From positions 1-11,154 of the forward strand of contig ML986735.1 in the NCBI GenBank assembly GCA_010094045.1: DNA of 11,154 nucleotides, read 5' to 3'. The DNA comes from Lojkania enalia. Its lineage: Eukaryota > Ascomycota > Dothideomycetes > Pleosporales. Positions 1 through 9,206 of this stretch are shown here, one piece after another. The position numbers were made by a program, and so were the translations under genes. Numbering within the stretch: position 1 is the stretch's first letter; each line of letters opens with the position of its first letter. Under the pieces are notes generated by a model. The model saw only the letters and a list, made by a program, of their open reading frames with translations, had not been told where the DNA came from and searched no databases.

Positions 1-2
1 TT

Positions 3-330
3 ATCCGTATCTAGCTAGAGTTAAAAATAATATAACTATTTAATACTAATAATATAATCCTAAGTACTTAGATTTATAATAATAAATAGATAGTTTTAGA
101 TAGTTCTCCTATTAATTCGCAGGTATAAGTAGATATATTAATTAACTAGGGTTTAGATTCGGTTCTAAAAACCTTTAATAGTAATTTTAAAGGGTAAGCG
201 CTATATTAATATATATAGGGCTTAGAAGAGTAATCTAACTACTGTAGAATTAAGGAATAGGAAGCCTTAAGTACTAGTATTAATAAGGGCGTTTAGTTGT
301 ATACTAACGCCTTTTAAATATAGAATGGTA
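3..330 (-). other. Retropepsin-like aspartic protease domain relic of the left element
   Basis: Within the left frame, the minus strand reads ILYLKGVSIQLNALINTST followed by a stop, then GFLFLN (about 249-326). The NTST block at 270-281 is what a catalytic Asp-Thr-Gly-Ala motif becomes after G-to-A changes, and the following stop is a former Gln. Near the left edge the frame reads NLST-stop-DYIISIK-stop-LYYF (about 24-74). This fits the second conserved region of fungal gypsy proteases, in which a D-L-x-x-Q-D segment is followed by I-I-G-x-K-W-L. Spacing of about 70 codons between the two suits a retropepsin. In an intact element the enzyme would cleave the Gag-Pol polyprotein inside the virus-like particle. 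As read, the catalytic Asp is lost, so it is dead. Confidence 0.8.
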
Positions 331-435
331 GAGATTTAGAAGTACTTTCCTCTAAATAAATACGATAAATCGATATTTAATAAGTTATACTTACTTAAGT
401 CTAGGATAGAGAGTTTTCTTAGGCGTTTCTATTTC

Positions 436-458
436 CCACCTAAAAACTATTTAGGTGG
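436..458. repeat. Short perfect hairpin inside the left relic
   Basis: A 9-bp perfect inverted repeat (CCACCTAAA / TTTAGGTGG) is separated by a 5-nt loop. It lies inside the gag-protease reading frame, where it encodes a Pro-Pro-Lys then Gly-Gly-Lys stretch. It is probably a by-product of codon content rather than a terminator, since it has no T tract and sits mid-frame. Confidence 0.4.
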
Positions 459-1956
459 TACTCGCTTACGTCTAGAAACTCTTCTTTCTTAATCTTCTCT
501 TATTTAACCTCTATCTCTTATACTTTAAAGACTATATATTCGTTCGCGAAGTATTCTAGTTTACTATAATTATAATAATTACCTAGAGTTGTATACTTTT
601 TAGGTGTAAGAGTCTTATTAGATAGTTAAGAAGTAATTATAGTAGAACAAGGTATTAATACTAGAGTAGATTAGGGTAGTATTAGATTGTAGGTTATCTT
701 AGATAAATTCTTAGAAGCCTTCCAGTACTAATCTAAATTTGTTTTAGCTATAACCTATAAACTAATAGTTCGTTTTAGGAGGTTAAGAATACTCTTTCTT
801 TCTATATTATAGGCTGTTAAATAGGCAACTATAGTATTAAAGAAGCCTTTCTATATAAGCTTAAAACTAAGGTTTAGTATCTTTAGGCTGGGGAGAATCT
901 TATTTTATAAGTAGAAGAACTATTTAGATTAAGATATAGATCCTCTAATAGTTGTACTAATAAAGCGAGCTTTAAAAGTTGGGAATACTTCTCCCTTATT
1001 TATCTTTAGGACCTAAAACACCTATTATACCTCTATCTCTTTATTACCTATAATAAAATACGATTGTAGAAGTAAAATTATTTCTTTAGTATTCTTAAAC
1101 TAATACTAGTCTAATTTAGCTAGGTATTTTAGTTCTAGATACCCTTTTATAGTACTAGAGGTATATTTTTATACTAATACTATATATATATATTCTATTA
1201 GATAGTAATCTATATTAATCTTAAGTCGGTCTAAGATTAAAACTTACTATTATTTAAATATAGGTTTATTACTATCTATAAGACTTTCGATTTTAAATAT
1301 ACGTTTAGTAGAATAAGCTTAAAGAGGTTTAAAAGTAGCCGAGAAATTTCTTACTAGAAGAGTCCTAAAAGTTTTCTAGTATATTATTAGTTCTAATTTG
1401 GTAGTTTATAGAGGTTAATTAGAACTAATAGTTCTCTATCATATTAAGTATACGATCTCCTCCTATAAAATTGTAATTTATTCTTTAAAGGTTAGTTTAC
1501 TCTAATTTCCCTCTAAATTAGATAGGTTCTTTATTATAAGCTCTATAAAGAGGGGTCTGCCTATTATAGGGCCCTTTATAGGAGGTAACGGTTGTTCTAC
1601 ACGCGTAGATAGAAGCTTACTCTTACTATAACTTATATGTATATTAGTTCTAGTATAAGAATTAGAAGGTAAATTATAGTTAGATATTAGCGGTTACCTC
1701 TAATTCTAATAGGTTATTAGTAGTCTTTAAGTTTCTACCTAGATATACTCTACGCGGCTTTTCTAAAAGTAATCCTAATTGTAGGAGATAGGAAGTTCTA
1801 AACCTAAAGGTTTTAGTTAATAAAAGGTTTTTAAAATCCTATTTAAGTAACTAAATAATTTAATATAATAGTATATAAGTATTATAACCTAAATTAAATT
1901 AAATATATTTTAGATTTAGATATATTTAAATAAACAATCGATATGATATTATTAAA

Positions 1957-1970
1957 GAGGCTGTTACCGG
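1957..1970 (-). other. Candidate tRNA primer-binding site of the left element
   Basis: The minus strand reads CCGGTAACAGCCTC immediately inside the presumed 5' LTR. It resembles the iMet-type primer-binding sites of many LTR elements (TGGTATCAGAG-like) with a short gap. It lies about 100 bp upstream of the probable start of the gag frame, the expected place. The preceding bases on the minus strand end in TA, which could be the RIP form of the terminal CA of an LTR. No second LTR copy is present in the window, so this is tentative. Confidence 0.3.
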
Positions 1971-2267
1971 TAGTATTAAATTCTTCTATATAATATAATA
2001 GTATAGATAAGATAATAGGTCTAAATATAGTATAAATCTACTTAGAGGTATATAGAAGTATATAAGGGTTTAGGGACCTAAGAATTCTATTAACACCTAT
2101 AGGCCTTATATAAAAGGATATCAAAGAACTATTAAGCTACTTATAAGGGAGTGTACAACTATATACAGAAGGGAAAAGGGGTAAAACTAGGGGTAAGATA
2201 AGATAAGTAAAAAGCTTTAGGATAAGGTTATATATAAAGCTTTTTATAGAACGATTTCTTTATATCG
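1971..2267 (-). repeat. Candidate 5' LTR or leader region of the left element
   Basis: This gene-free stretch lies between the left element's presumed primer-binding site and LTR1 of the central element. It is GC-richer and less CA/TG-depleted than its surroundings (CA or TG at about 2092, 2121, 2152-2157 and 2165) and carries a G/A-rich run near 2166-2200. Its length of about 297 bp suits a fungal gypsy LTR. The end next to LTR1 has no recognisable TG or TA terminus, so it may have been cut by the neighbouring element. I translated the minus strand and found no integrase motifs. There is no second copy here to confirm LTR status. Confidence 0.35.
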
Positions 2268-2269
2268 TT
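2250..2269. repeat. Small inverted repeat at the junction of left and central elements
   Basis: AACGAT (2250-2255) and ATCGTT (2264-2269) form a 6-bp stem with an 8-nt loop, straddling the left boundary of LTR1. Function is unknown. It makes the exact LTR edge hard to fix, because the last two bases could belong to either element. Confidence 0.35.
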
Positions 2270-2559
2270 ATATATAGTTAGTTAATTATACTTTAGATAG
2301 TTAATTCTATTATTATATACTATATATAAATATTAAAATATTATATAAAGAATAGAGATATTTATATTATATAGGTTTTTTATAGAGGCTAGATCTATAC
2401 TATTATATAAGCTAGCTAGATTAGTAAAACCTTCCTCTATTATAGTTAAAATAAGTCGGTTATATTCTAACTAGTAGCTAATAACTATTACTAGCAGCTA
2501 GTTTAAATATTATAGTAAAAATAGTATAGGTATAGAGGTATTATAGTATTATTATAACA
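2268..2559 (-). repeat. LTR1 (3' LTR position of the central element)
   Basis: It matches LTR2 in the same orientation and LTR3 in the opposite one through the shared blocks TATATATAGTTAGTTAATTA (left end) and TAACTAGTAGCTAATAACTA (middle). On the minus strand it begins TGTTATAATAATACTATAAT, so the terminal TG is preserved here while both other copies read TA. The left end is set at the last base shared with LTR2 and is uncertain by about 5 bp. It directly abuts the pol reading frame, with no visible polypurine tract. Confidence 0.8.
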
Positions 2560-4990
2560 ACTAAATAGTAAATTATAAATAACTTATAAATCCTTAAATT
2601 TTAACTTATTATAGTTTAGTATTATAAGTTAATTTTAATAGTATAATTAGTTATTATACTTTTTATAGTTAGTTAAAATTAAAAGTTTAAATTAATAGAC
2701 TTCTTCTCTTAATAGCTTTAAAATATCTTAAATTAGATTATTATTCGAGTATTTTTTATTAATAATTTCTATAATTAATTAGCTTATTTCTCTTTATTAG
2801 AATAGTTTAAAATAAAATAATATTTATTAATAACTTTTATAAACCTTTTTTTATATAAGTTTATTTTATAACTTTTAAGTTAAAGTATTAGGTTTTTCTC
2901 TAAGTTCTCTAGATTAGTATATAATACTAAAATTAAACTTTAATAAATATTTTAACTAATAGATCTATTAATAGTTTAGCTATTTTATTATTATAAAATA
3001 TTATAGATTTTTATAATTATTTAATACTTTTATAAAAAATACTATACCTTCTAATTTAGGCCTCTATTATTTAAAATATTAGATAATTATAAATAGTTTC
3101 TTATTATAAATTTTATAGTTACTTTTAATAGAGTTTATATATTTAGAAATGTAGATAATAGATTTTAGTTTACTATTAGTACCTCTCTAAGATAGTATAT
3201 TAGCTATTATAAAATTAGATATATTAGTTTTTACTACTATTAATAATTTAAGATTAAAATTTTAGAAAATTAGTATAAAAATAAAAGTATTCTTTAAATA
3301 GTTAAAGAAATATTAATAGCTCTTATTCTAGTTAAATTAAATATTCTTTTTAGTTAAAACTATTAAGAGAAAAACTTTTTATAAAAAGTTGCTAATAAAT
3401 TATTAGTAGAAATTTACAAAGCTTATAAAGGCTTAAATATTTTTTATATTCTTAGAATATTCTTAATTAATAATTATTTCTACTTTTTTTAAGTTTATAT
3501 AAATTCTTTCTATAATAATTATATATCTTAAATAGATTACTTCTCACTAGTAGAACTTATACTTATCTATATTAAATTATAAACTATTTACTTTTAAGAC
3601 TTTAAAAACTAGTTAAATATACTACTTATAATCCTTTAGATTCTTACTAAATATTAGAATATTATTAATATAAATAGTAAAGAATATATTTAAAGTATTA
3701 GTTAAATTAAAAAGTATTACTAAATATTTAAATAGCTTATAATATATATAAAAAATAGTTTTCTATTTATCTCTCTTAATAATTTTTAACTTATTAAATA
3801 TAGTAATAATATTAAATTTTATATAGTATTTAGCTTTACTAAATTAAATTAATATTTCTTAAATTAGTAAAATTAAATATTAGTTCTTAATAATAATAGT
3901 ATTTAAGATTTAATAGTCTATATAGAATTAGAAACTACTTCTAAATTTCTTTATAAAAATTATAGATATAACTACTAGTAATAAACTTACTCTAATAAAT
4001 CTTTTAGGTAAGTTCTTATTAAGATACTTCTTTAGTACTTTTAACTTATTTTAGAATATTTTATAAAGTAGACTAAAACTAGTTTACTTACTAGTTTCTA
4101 GTTTAATCTTATAATTATATAATTATTATTTAAATAACTTATCTATATTCTTATATAAAAAGATAGATAATAGATTATAATATTCTTTAAATACTTTAAT
4201 AATAGGATTAGTATATATCTTTAGAGCTAGAACTTTATTAATATTAGCTATTAATATAATAAAGATTTTATAGTTAAATTATTAGAAGAGTTAAACTAAT
4301 AATATAGTATTTATATAATATATATTTAGTTATAATATAGACTTTAAATATTTAGATTTAAATAAGTTCTTTTAACTATAATTTTTATTTAAAGTTAAAT
4401 AAATTTTAGTTTTAAATTATTTTAACTAATATAGTATTTTAAATAGCTAGTAATTATATTAAATATAGTTTTATAGGTAGAGTTTTAAATAATTCTATTT
4501 AAACTTTAGACTATATAAGAGTTATAAATTATTTATTTTAAAATCTGCTTTTATATTAAATTTAAATAGTTTATAATTTTTAATAACTATTTAAATAGTC
4601 TATTAGTAAATAGTAGTACTAGTAGATTATAAGTATTAAGTTAAATATTAGTTAGTAGTAAAAACTATCTATTTATTCTTATAGTCTAGATTTATATAAT
4701 ATTTATATATTTATAACTATTTTAGAATTAACTAGTATTTTTCTAATATAATTATATAAAAATATACTATCTCTAAATAGTTTAAGTATTAGAAGATTAA
4801 AGTAACTAAATAGAAAATAGTTCTCTTATAAAAAACTTCTCTATTAAAACTAGTTAAATATAAATTATATAAAAATTATATCTTTTAAAATTTTAAGATA
4901 TATATAAAATTTTTATAAATATAGTTATAACTAGTAGCTCTAGTATTAATAAGAATATTAATATCTTACTATACTAGGTTTTAATAGATT
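2560..4990 (-). pseudogene. Pol relic: protease, reverse transcriptase, RNase H and the start of integrase
   Basis: One minus-strand frame (plus triplets starting at 3n+1) carries every domain. Protease: as-read ILINTRATS with the former Asp-Thr-Gly-Ala at 4936-4947. RT entry: IKVFKEYYNLL and YKNID near 4141-4200. RT fingers: NKNLPKRFIRVS (3985-4020), then IKN-stop-YLILLI near 3868-3885, where families have IKNRYPLPLI. RT palm: KFNIITIFNKLKI (3781-3819) and the catalytic YINNILIFSK (3643-3672; two Asp codons now Asn). RNase H: IVVKTNISNFIIANILS (about 3190-3240), NYKIYNKKL (3094-3120) and VLNNYKNL (3004-3027; former TDHKNL). EKPNTL follows at 2881-2898. The typical linker continues to as-read IYNLLFS at 2560-2580, the start of the integrase zinc domain, and stops at LTR1. 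Stops are nearly all TAA or TAG, with one TGA near 3544. The protein would copy element RNA into DNA; here it is dead. Confidence 0.9.
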
Positions 4991-5221
4991 AAAAAAGAAG
5001 CTAGAATCTAATAGTTTTATAACTATTTCTATAGAAGTTAGTTTTATAAGTATATAAAAATTTAATATAGATATAATTTTAAAAAGTAATTTACTTCTAA
5101 AATAGACCTTTTAATAATATTCTAATTAGTAAAACTAGTTATATTTAGAAGTAAAAATAATAGTTTTATCTATAAGATAATAAGTATATTAAAAATTAGT
5201 TAAAAGATTAGTTAGAGAATT

Positions 5222-6241
5222 AAAAATAGAACCTATAAAATATAGTAGAATTCTAAGATTCTTAATAAATTAATAGTAGAAGAGTATTATATTCTAGTAA
5301 AATATATCTCTTACTATTATATTTATAATAGTATCTTTATAATAATACCTTTTTTATTTATTAGAGTTTATAAGTATATAACTAAAAGTATTAAGTTCTA
5401 TAGTATTTAGGTTCTTCTAATAAATAGTATAATACTTTAATTATTTATAATAGTTACTAAATAGATAATATAAATTAATATTATATAGGAAAATTAGATT
5501 AGTATAATTATTTAGAGTACTAGATATTATAATATTAATTATAGTATAGTAGAGCTTATTAAAAAGAGAATATTAGAGATATATAATTTATCTAGTTTTA
5601 TTTAGTTTAATATCTATAATTAGGTGTTAGAATTTAGTAAAATAAGTAAGAAATCTATTTTAACTTTATTTTAAAGTCTCTAGTTTACTTTATACTATAG
5701 TCTTCTTATTCTAGTTATTATAGGTAGATTCTAAAAAAGTAATTAAGCTATTTATAAAATTAATATTCTTATCTATTAATAGGATAACTAATATTACTAA
5801 ATCTTATTTTAGATAAAAATAAATATATAGAAGATAAATATATTTAGTTAAATATTAGTTAGTATTTCTTTCTAGTTTATAGTAAAACTTTTTAATAAAG
5901 TATAAAAGCTCTAAATATTTACTAGAAAATATTGGAAAATTAAATAAATAGTTAAAATAGAAATATAGATTATATATAGTTTTAAATAGATTAAAAGTTA
6001 ATACAGATATCTATTTAGAAGCTAAAATTATAAGCTAAATTAAGCTAAAAGTAGATAATAGTTCTATTACTATTAATATACTAGTAGCTAGTAAAAGAGT
6101 AACTATTTAATAACTACTAAATTCTCTTTATATTACTTTAAGATTTAACTTATAGTAGTTCTTTTAGGTTATTAAAACCTCTACTAGTATTTTATTCTTC
6201 TACTATAAAGAGTCTTGTTTATTCTAAATCTCTTTAAATAT
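5222..6241 (-). pseudogene. Gag relic of the central element
   Basis: From an ATA codon at about 6241 (probably a former ATG) one minus-strand frame (plus triplets starting at 3n+2) runs to about 5310. Readable parts include SSKYLELLYFIKKFYYKLER followed by NTN-stop-YLTKYIYLLYIYFYLK (about 5810-5930). Farther on are LESTYNN-stop-NKK and LTYFTKF (about 5640-5740). The pattern of a lysine-rich helix, an LxG-type segment, then a long hydrophilic helix fits the Retrotrans_gag capsid family. Compared with the inverted copy at 9901-10922 it has one base fewer near 5305-5315, which shifts the frame in the basic C-terminal part. Gag and pol thus lie in different frames here; I cannot tell a programmed frameshift from decay. 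Gag would form the virus-like particle. Confidence 0.78.
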
Positions 6242-6306
6242 ACTAATAAATATATTCTTATCTATAATATATAATACTAGATAATATAATATAATATTAT
6301 AGTTAT

Positions 6307-6574
6307 TTATATATAGTTAGTTAATTATATTTTAGATAGTTAACTCTATTACTATATATTATATAAAGAATAAAAATCTATATTATATAAATTTTTATAA
6401 AAGCTAGGTCTATACTATTATATAAACTAGCTAAGTTAATAAAACCTTTCTCTATTATAGTTGAAATAAGTTAGTTATATTCTAACTAGTAGCTAATAAC
6501 TATTACTAGTAGCTCGTTTAAATATTATAGTAAAAGTAGTATAGATATAAAAGTATTATAGTATTACTATAATA
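6307..6574 (-). repeat. LTR2 (5' LTR of the central element)
   Basis: It is homologous to LTR1 in direct orientation, from TATATATAGTTAGTTAATTA at the left to CTATAATA at 6567-6574. On the minus strand it starts TATTATAGTAATACTATAAT, the RIP form of TGTTATAG. It is about 24 bp shorter than LTR1 because a segment near 6355-6380 is missing. The internal leader 6242-6306 separates it from gag and contains an AT-only stretch in which no primer-binding site survives. Confidence 0.8.
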
Positions 6575-7617
6575 CTACTAGTAATACTAGATTAATTAAA
6601 AATACTATATAACTAGATTAGATATAAATAATTAATATTAGTAGCTAAATATAATAGTACTACTAGTTTAGGTAATAGTAGAAGTTAAAGAGAAAACTTA
6701 GATAATCTAATAGTATAACTATTTAAAAGAATTTAATAAAGATTAAAAGATATATATAAAATCGTTAAAAAAGAAATATTTTTAATAGATTTAAAAGGAG
6801 TATTTTAATAATATAATAGTAGTTAATATTTAAATTATACTCTTTATATAGTAGAATATAAAATAGCATAATAAGAATAGAGATAGTAAAGTATATAGAA
6901 TAAATAGAAAGTAGGTAGAAATTAAAAATAAAGTAGTAAAATAGTAGATTTTTTAAAAAAAATAAGTTAAAAAATAAATAAAATATATTATCTATAATTA
7001 AAAGAAAGAATTTATTAATATTGTAAAATATTAGTATAAAAGAGATTAATAAGTTAAAATAAATAAAAGAAAATATATTTTAGAAAAGAAAAGTTAATAA
7101 AAAGAAAGTAATATAGTTAATAATAATATAAGAAGAAAATAAAATTAGAATATTTATTTCTAAATTAAATTAAATAAGATAAAAATTAGTAGTATAATTT
7201 AAAAATCTTAAAAAAAAATAAAGTAAAAAAAAATTTTTATATAAAAATAGATAGAAAATTAAAGAATAATAAATTAATATAATAATAGTAAAAGGAAGAG
7301 AAATATATAATAGAGAAAATATTTAGTAGAAATATAAATATATATTATAATAAAATAAAGAAAAAAGAAATAGAAAATAAAATTAAAAAGAAGATAACAT
7401 TATAAAAAAAAGGTAAAATAGAAAAGGAAGAAAAGGAAAGAAAAAATAGTTAAAATAATATAAATATTATATTTAGATAAAAATTAATAAAGTTATTTAA
7501 ATAAGAATTAATATAATTATATAATAAAATTTTAAAAGTAAAAAATAGAATAAATTATAATAATAGTATAAAAAAGATAAGAAAAGATATTTATAATAGA
7601 AAGAAAATAGATAAAAA
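6575..7617. other. Spacer with no recognised gene; plus strand increasingly C-poor
   Basis: About 1 kb lies between LTR2 and the tandem array. I tried the plus frames in parts of it and found no gene: Lys/Ile/Asn-rich stretches broken by stops, no catalytic motif and no homology to the neighbouring elements. C is scarce on the plus strand from about 6900 onward, while G persists in AG and GA. The composition merges into that of the array, so the segment may be older, diverged array or the sequence into which the array expanded. Runs such as GGAAGAAAAGGAAAG near 7422-7440 are simple purine tracts. Confidence 0.5.
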
Positions 7618-9206
7618 TAGTTATATAGAGTTAAAAATAGAAATAGAATTAGAGGAGAAATTTAGAGTAGAAAATAAAAATAGTAGAAATAATTAAATAG
7701 AACTAAAAATAGAAGTAAAATTAGAAAAAGATTTTAAAGAAGAAAAAAGAAGTATAGAAGTAGTTAGATAGAATTAAAAGTAGAAGTAAAACTAGAAAAA
7801 GGATTAAAAGTAATTAAAAAAAGTTAAAAGTAAAGTAGAATAAGAAAAAGGATTTAAAATAGAAAAAAGAATAGTTTAAAATAATTAGATAGAAGTAGAA
7901 ATAGGAGTAAAATTAAAAAAGCTATTTAAGGTAGAAAAAAAAAGTAGTAGAAATAGTTAAATAAAATTAAAAGTAGAATAGAATTAGAAAAAGGATTTAA
8001 AGTAAAAAAAAGAATAGTTAAAGGTAGTTAAATAGAACTGGAAATAAAAGTAGAATTAGAAAAAGGATTTAAAATAGAAAAAAAAAGTAGTAGAAGTAGT
8101 TAAATAGAGATAAAATTAGAATAAAGTTAGAAAAGTTATTTAAAGTAGAAAAAAGAAGTACTAGAGGTAGTTAAATAGAATTAAAATTAGAATAGAATTA
8201 GAGAAAATATTTAGAGTAGAAAAAGAAAAGAAGTAAAAATAGTTAAATAGAGATAAAAATAGAAGTAAAAACAGAGAAATTATATGAAATAGAAAAAAAA
8301 TAGATATAAATAGTTAAATAGAGATAGAATTAGAATAGAGTTAGAAAAGTAGATTAGAATAGAAAAAAGAAGGGCTAGAGGTAATTAAATAGGGTTAGGA
8401 TTAGAATAGAATTAGAAAAATAGTTTATAATAGAAAAAATAAAGATTAAAAATAGTTAAATAGAGTTAAAATTAGAATAAAAATAGAGAAGTAGTTTAAA
8501 GTAGAAAAAAGAATAAATAAAAGTAGTTAAGTAAAGTTTAAATTAAGATAGAATTAGAGAAGTAGTATAAAATAGAAAAAAGGATTATTAAAAATAGTTA
8601 AAGAGGGTTAAAATTAAAATAGAATTAGAAAAGTAGTTTAAAATAGAAAAAAGAAGTACTAGAAGTAGTTAAATAGGATTAAAATTAGAATAGTATTAGA
8701 GAAGATATTTAGAGTAGAAAAAAGAATAGCTAGAAATAGTTATATAGAAGTAAAAGTAGAAGTAAAGTTAAAAAAGCTATTTAAAATAGAAAAAAGAAGT
8801 AGTAGAAATAGTTATAAAAGGTTAAAGTTAGAATAAGATTAGAGAAGAGATTTAAAATAGAAAAAAGAAGTACTAGAAGTAGTTTTAAATAGAGTTAAAA
8901 ATAGAATAGAAATAGAAAAGTAGTATAAAGTAGAAAAAAGAAGTAGTAGAGGTAGTTAAGGGGGTTAAAGCTAGAGTAGGGTTAGAAAAGTAGTATAGAA
9001 TAGAGAAAAGAAGTATTAGAGGTAGTTAAGTAGGGTTAAAAATAGGGTAGAGTTAGAAAATAGATATAAAGTAGAAAAAAGAAGGGTTAAAGATAGTTAA
9101 AGAGGGTTAGAAGTAAGATAGAATTAGAGAAAGTATATAAAATAGAAAAAAGAATAGGTAGAAGTAATTGAATAGGGTTAAAAATAGAGGAAAGTTAGAA
9201 AAGAAG
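7618..9206. repeat. 71-bp tandem repeat array (minisatellite), 23 units
   Basis: A unit beginning TAGTTAAATAGA and containing AGAATAGAATTAGAAAAG and TAGAAAAAAGAAGTA recurs with starts at 7618, 7690, 7761, 7811, 7882, 7954, 8025, 8097, 8168, 8240, 8311, 8382, 8453, 8524, 8595, 8666, 8737, 8809, 8880, 8953, 9023, 9094 and 9165. Spacing is 71 or 72 bp except for one 50-bp unit at 7761 and a 73/70 pair at 8880 and 8953. The last unit is cut after 42 bp by LTR3. Units are diverged but none is rearranged, indicating an old array. The plus strand holds only about a dozen C in 1,589 bases, with abundant A and G. A 71-bp period does not keep frame, so protein coding is unlikely. Confidence 0.92.

Larger units (their letters stand above)
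1..1855 (-). pseudogene. RIP-inactivated gag-protease polyprotein of a Ty3/gypsy element (left element, runs off window)
   Basis: On the minus strand one frame (plus-strand triplets starting at multiples of 3) can be followed from about 1855 to position 3 without a frameshift. I checked it at 1797-1829, 1683, 999, 807 and throughout 3-572. It is interrupted only by TAA and TAG codons, as expected from CAA, CAG and TGG after RIP. The first two thirds give an unrecognised gag-like sequence, for example as-read FRFRTSYLLQLGLLLEKPRR near 1800 and YIERLL followed by a Tyr-rich stretch near 830. A basic Arg/Lys-rich stretch (about 420-555) precedes a retroviral-type protease. RT would lie beyond the left edge. 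The start codon is not identifiable; an original ATG may now be ATA. The family differs from the central element: protease context and gag do not match. Retained CpG (ACGCGT, TTCGCGAA, CTACGCGG) shows mutation was directed at CpA. The TE-relic call is firm; the gag assignment is by position. Confidence 0.82.
2268..6574 (-). mobile_element. Central Ty3/gypsy LTR retrotransposon, RIP-mutated, lacking integrase
   Basis: Two direct copies of a 270-290 bp LTR flank about 3.75 kb of internal sequence transcribed right to left. The order on the minus strand is 5' LTR (right), gag, protease, RT, RNase H, first residues of integrase, 3' LTR (left). The gag-pol order and the RT motif YxDDILIFSK (read as YINNILIFSK) identify Ty3/gypsy rather than Ty1/copia. 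The total of about 4.3 kb is short for a fungal gypsy element, because the integrase core, any chromodomain and the polypurine tract are missing. I found no matching 5-bp target duplication: ATCGT or similar lies left of LTR1 and CTACT right of LTR2. The two LTRs could therefore come from different insertions. Inactivation by RIP is pervasive. Confidence 0.85.

Noticed and set aside
436..458. Hairpin as transcription terminator
   Set aside because: It is inside the gag-protease frame, has no T tract, and the genome appears fungal.
1971..2267. Missing integrase of the central element displaced to the left of LTR1
   Set aside because: Minus-strand translation shows no HHCC residues, no zinc-domain cysteine pair and no D,D35E-type blocks. 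The segment is better explained as LTR or leader of the left element.
2263..6579. Target-site duplication of the central element
   Set aside because: Bases left of LTR1 and right of LTR2 do not match, even allowing C-to-T or G-to-A changes, so none is annotated.
7618..9206. Regularly spaced repeats as a CRISPR array or a 24-residue protein repeat
   Set aside because: The whole 71-bp unit repeats with no unique spacers, and a 71-bp period with scattered 50, 70, 72 and 73-bp units does not keep a reading frame.
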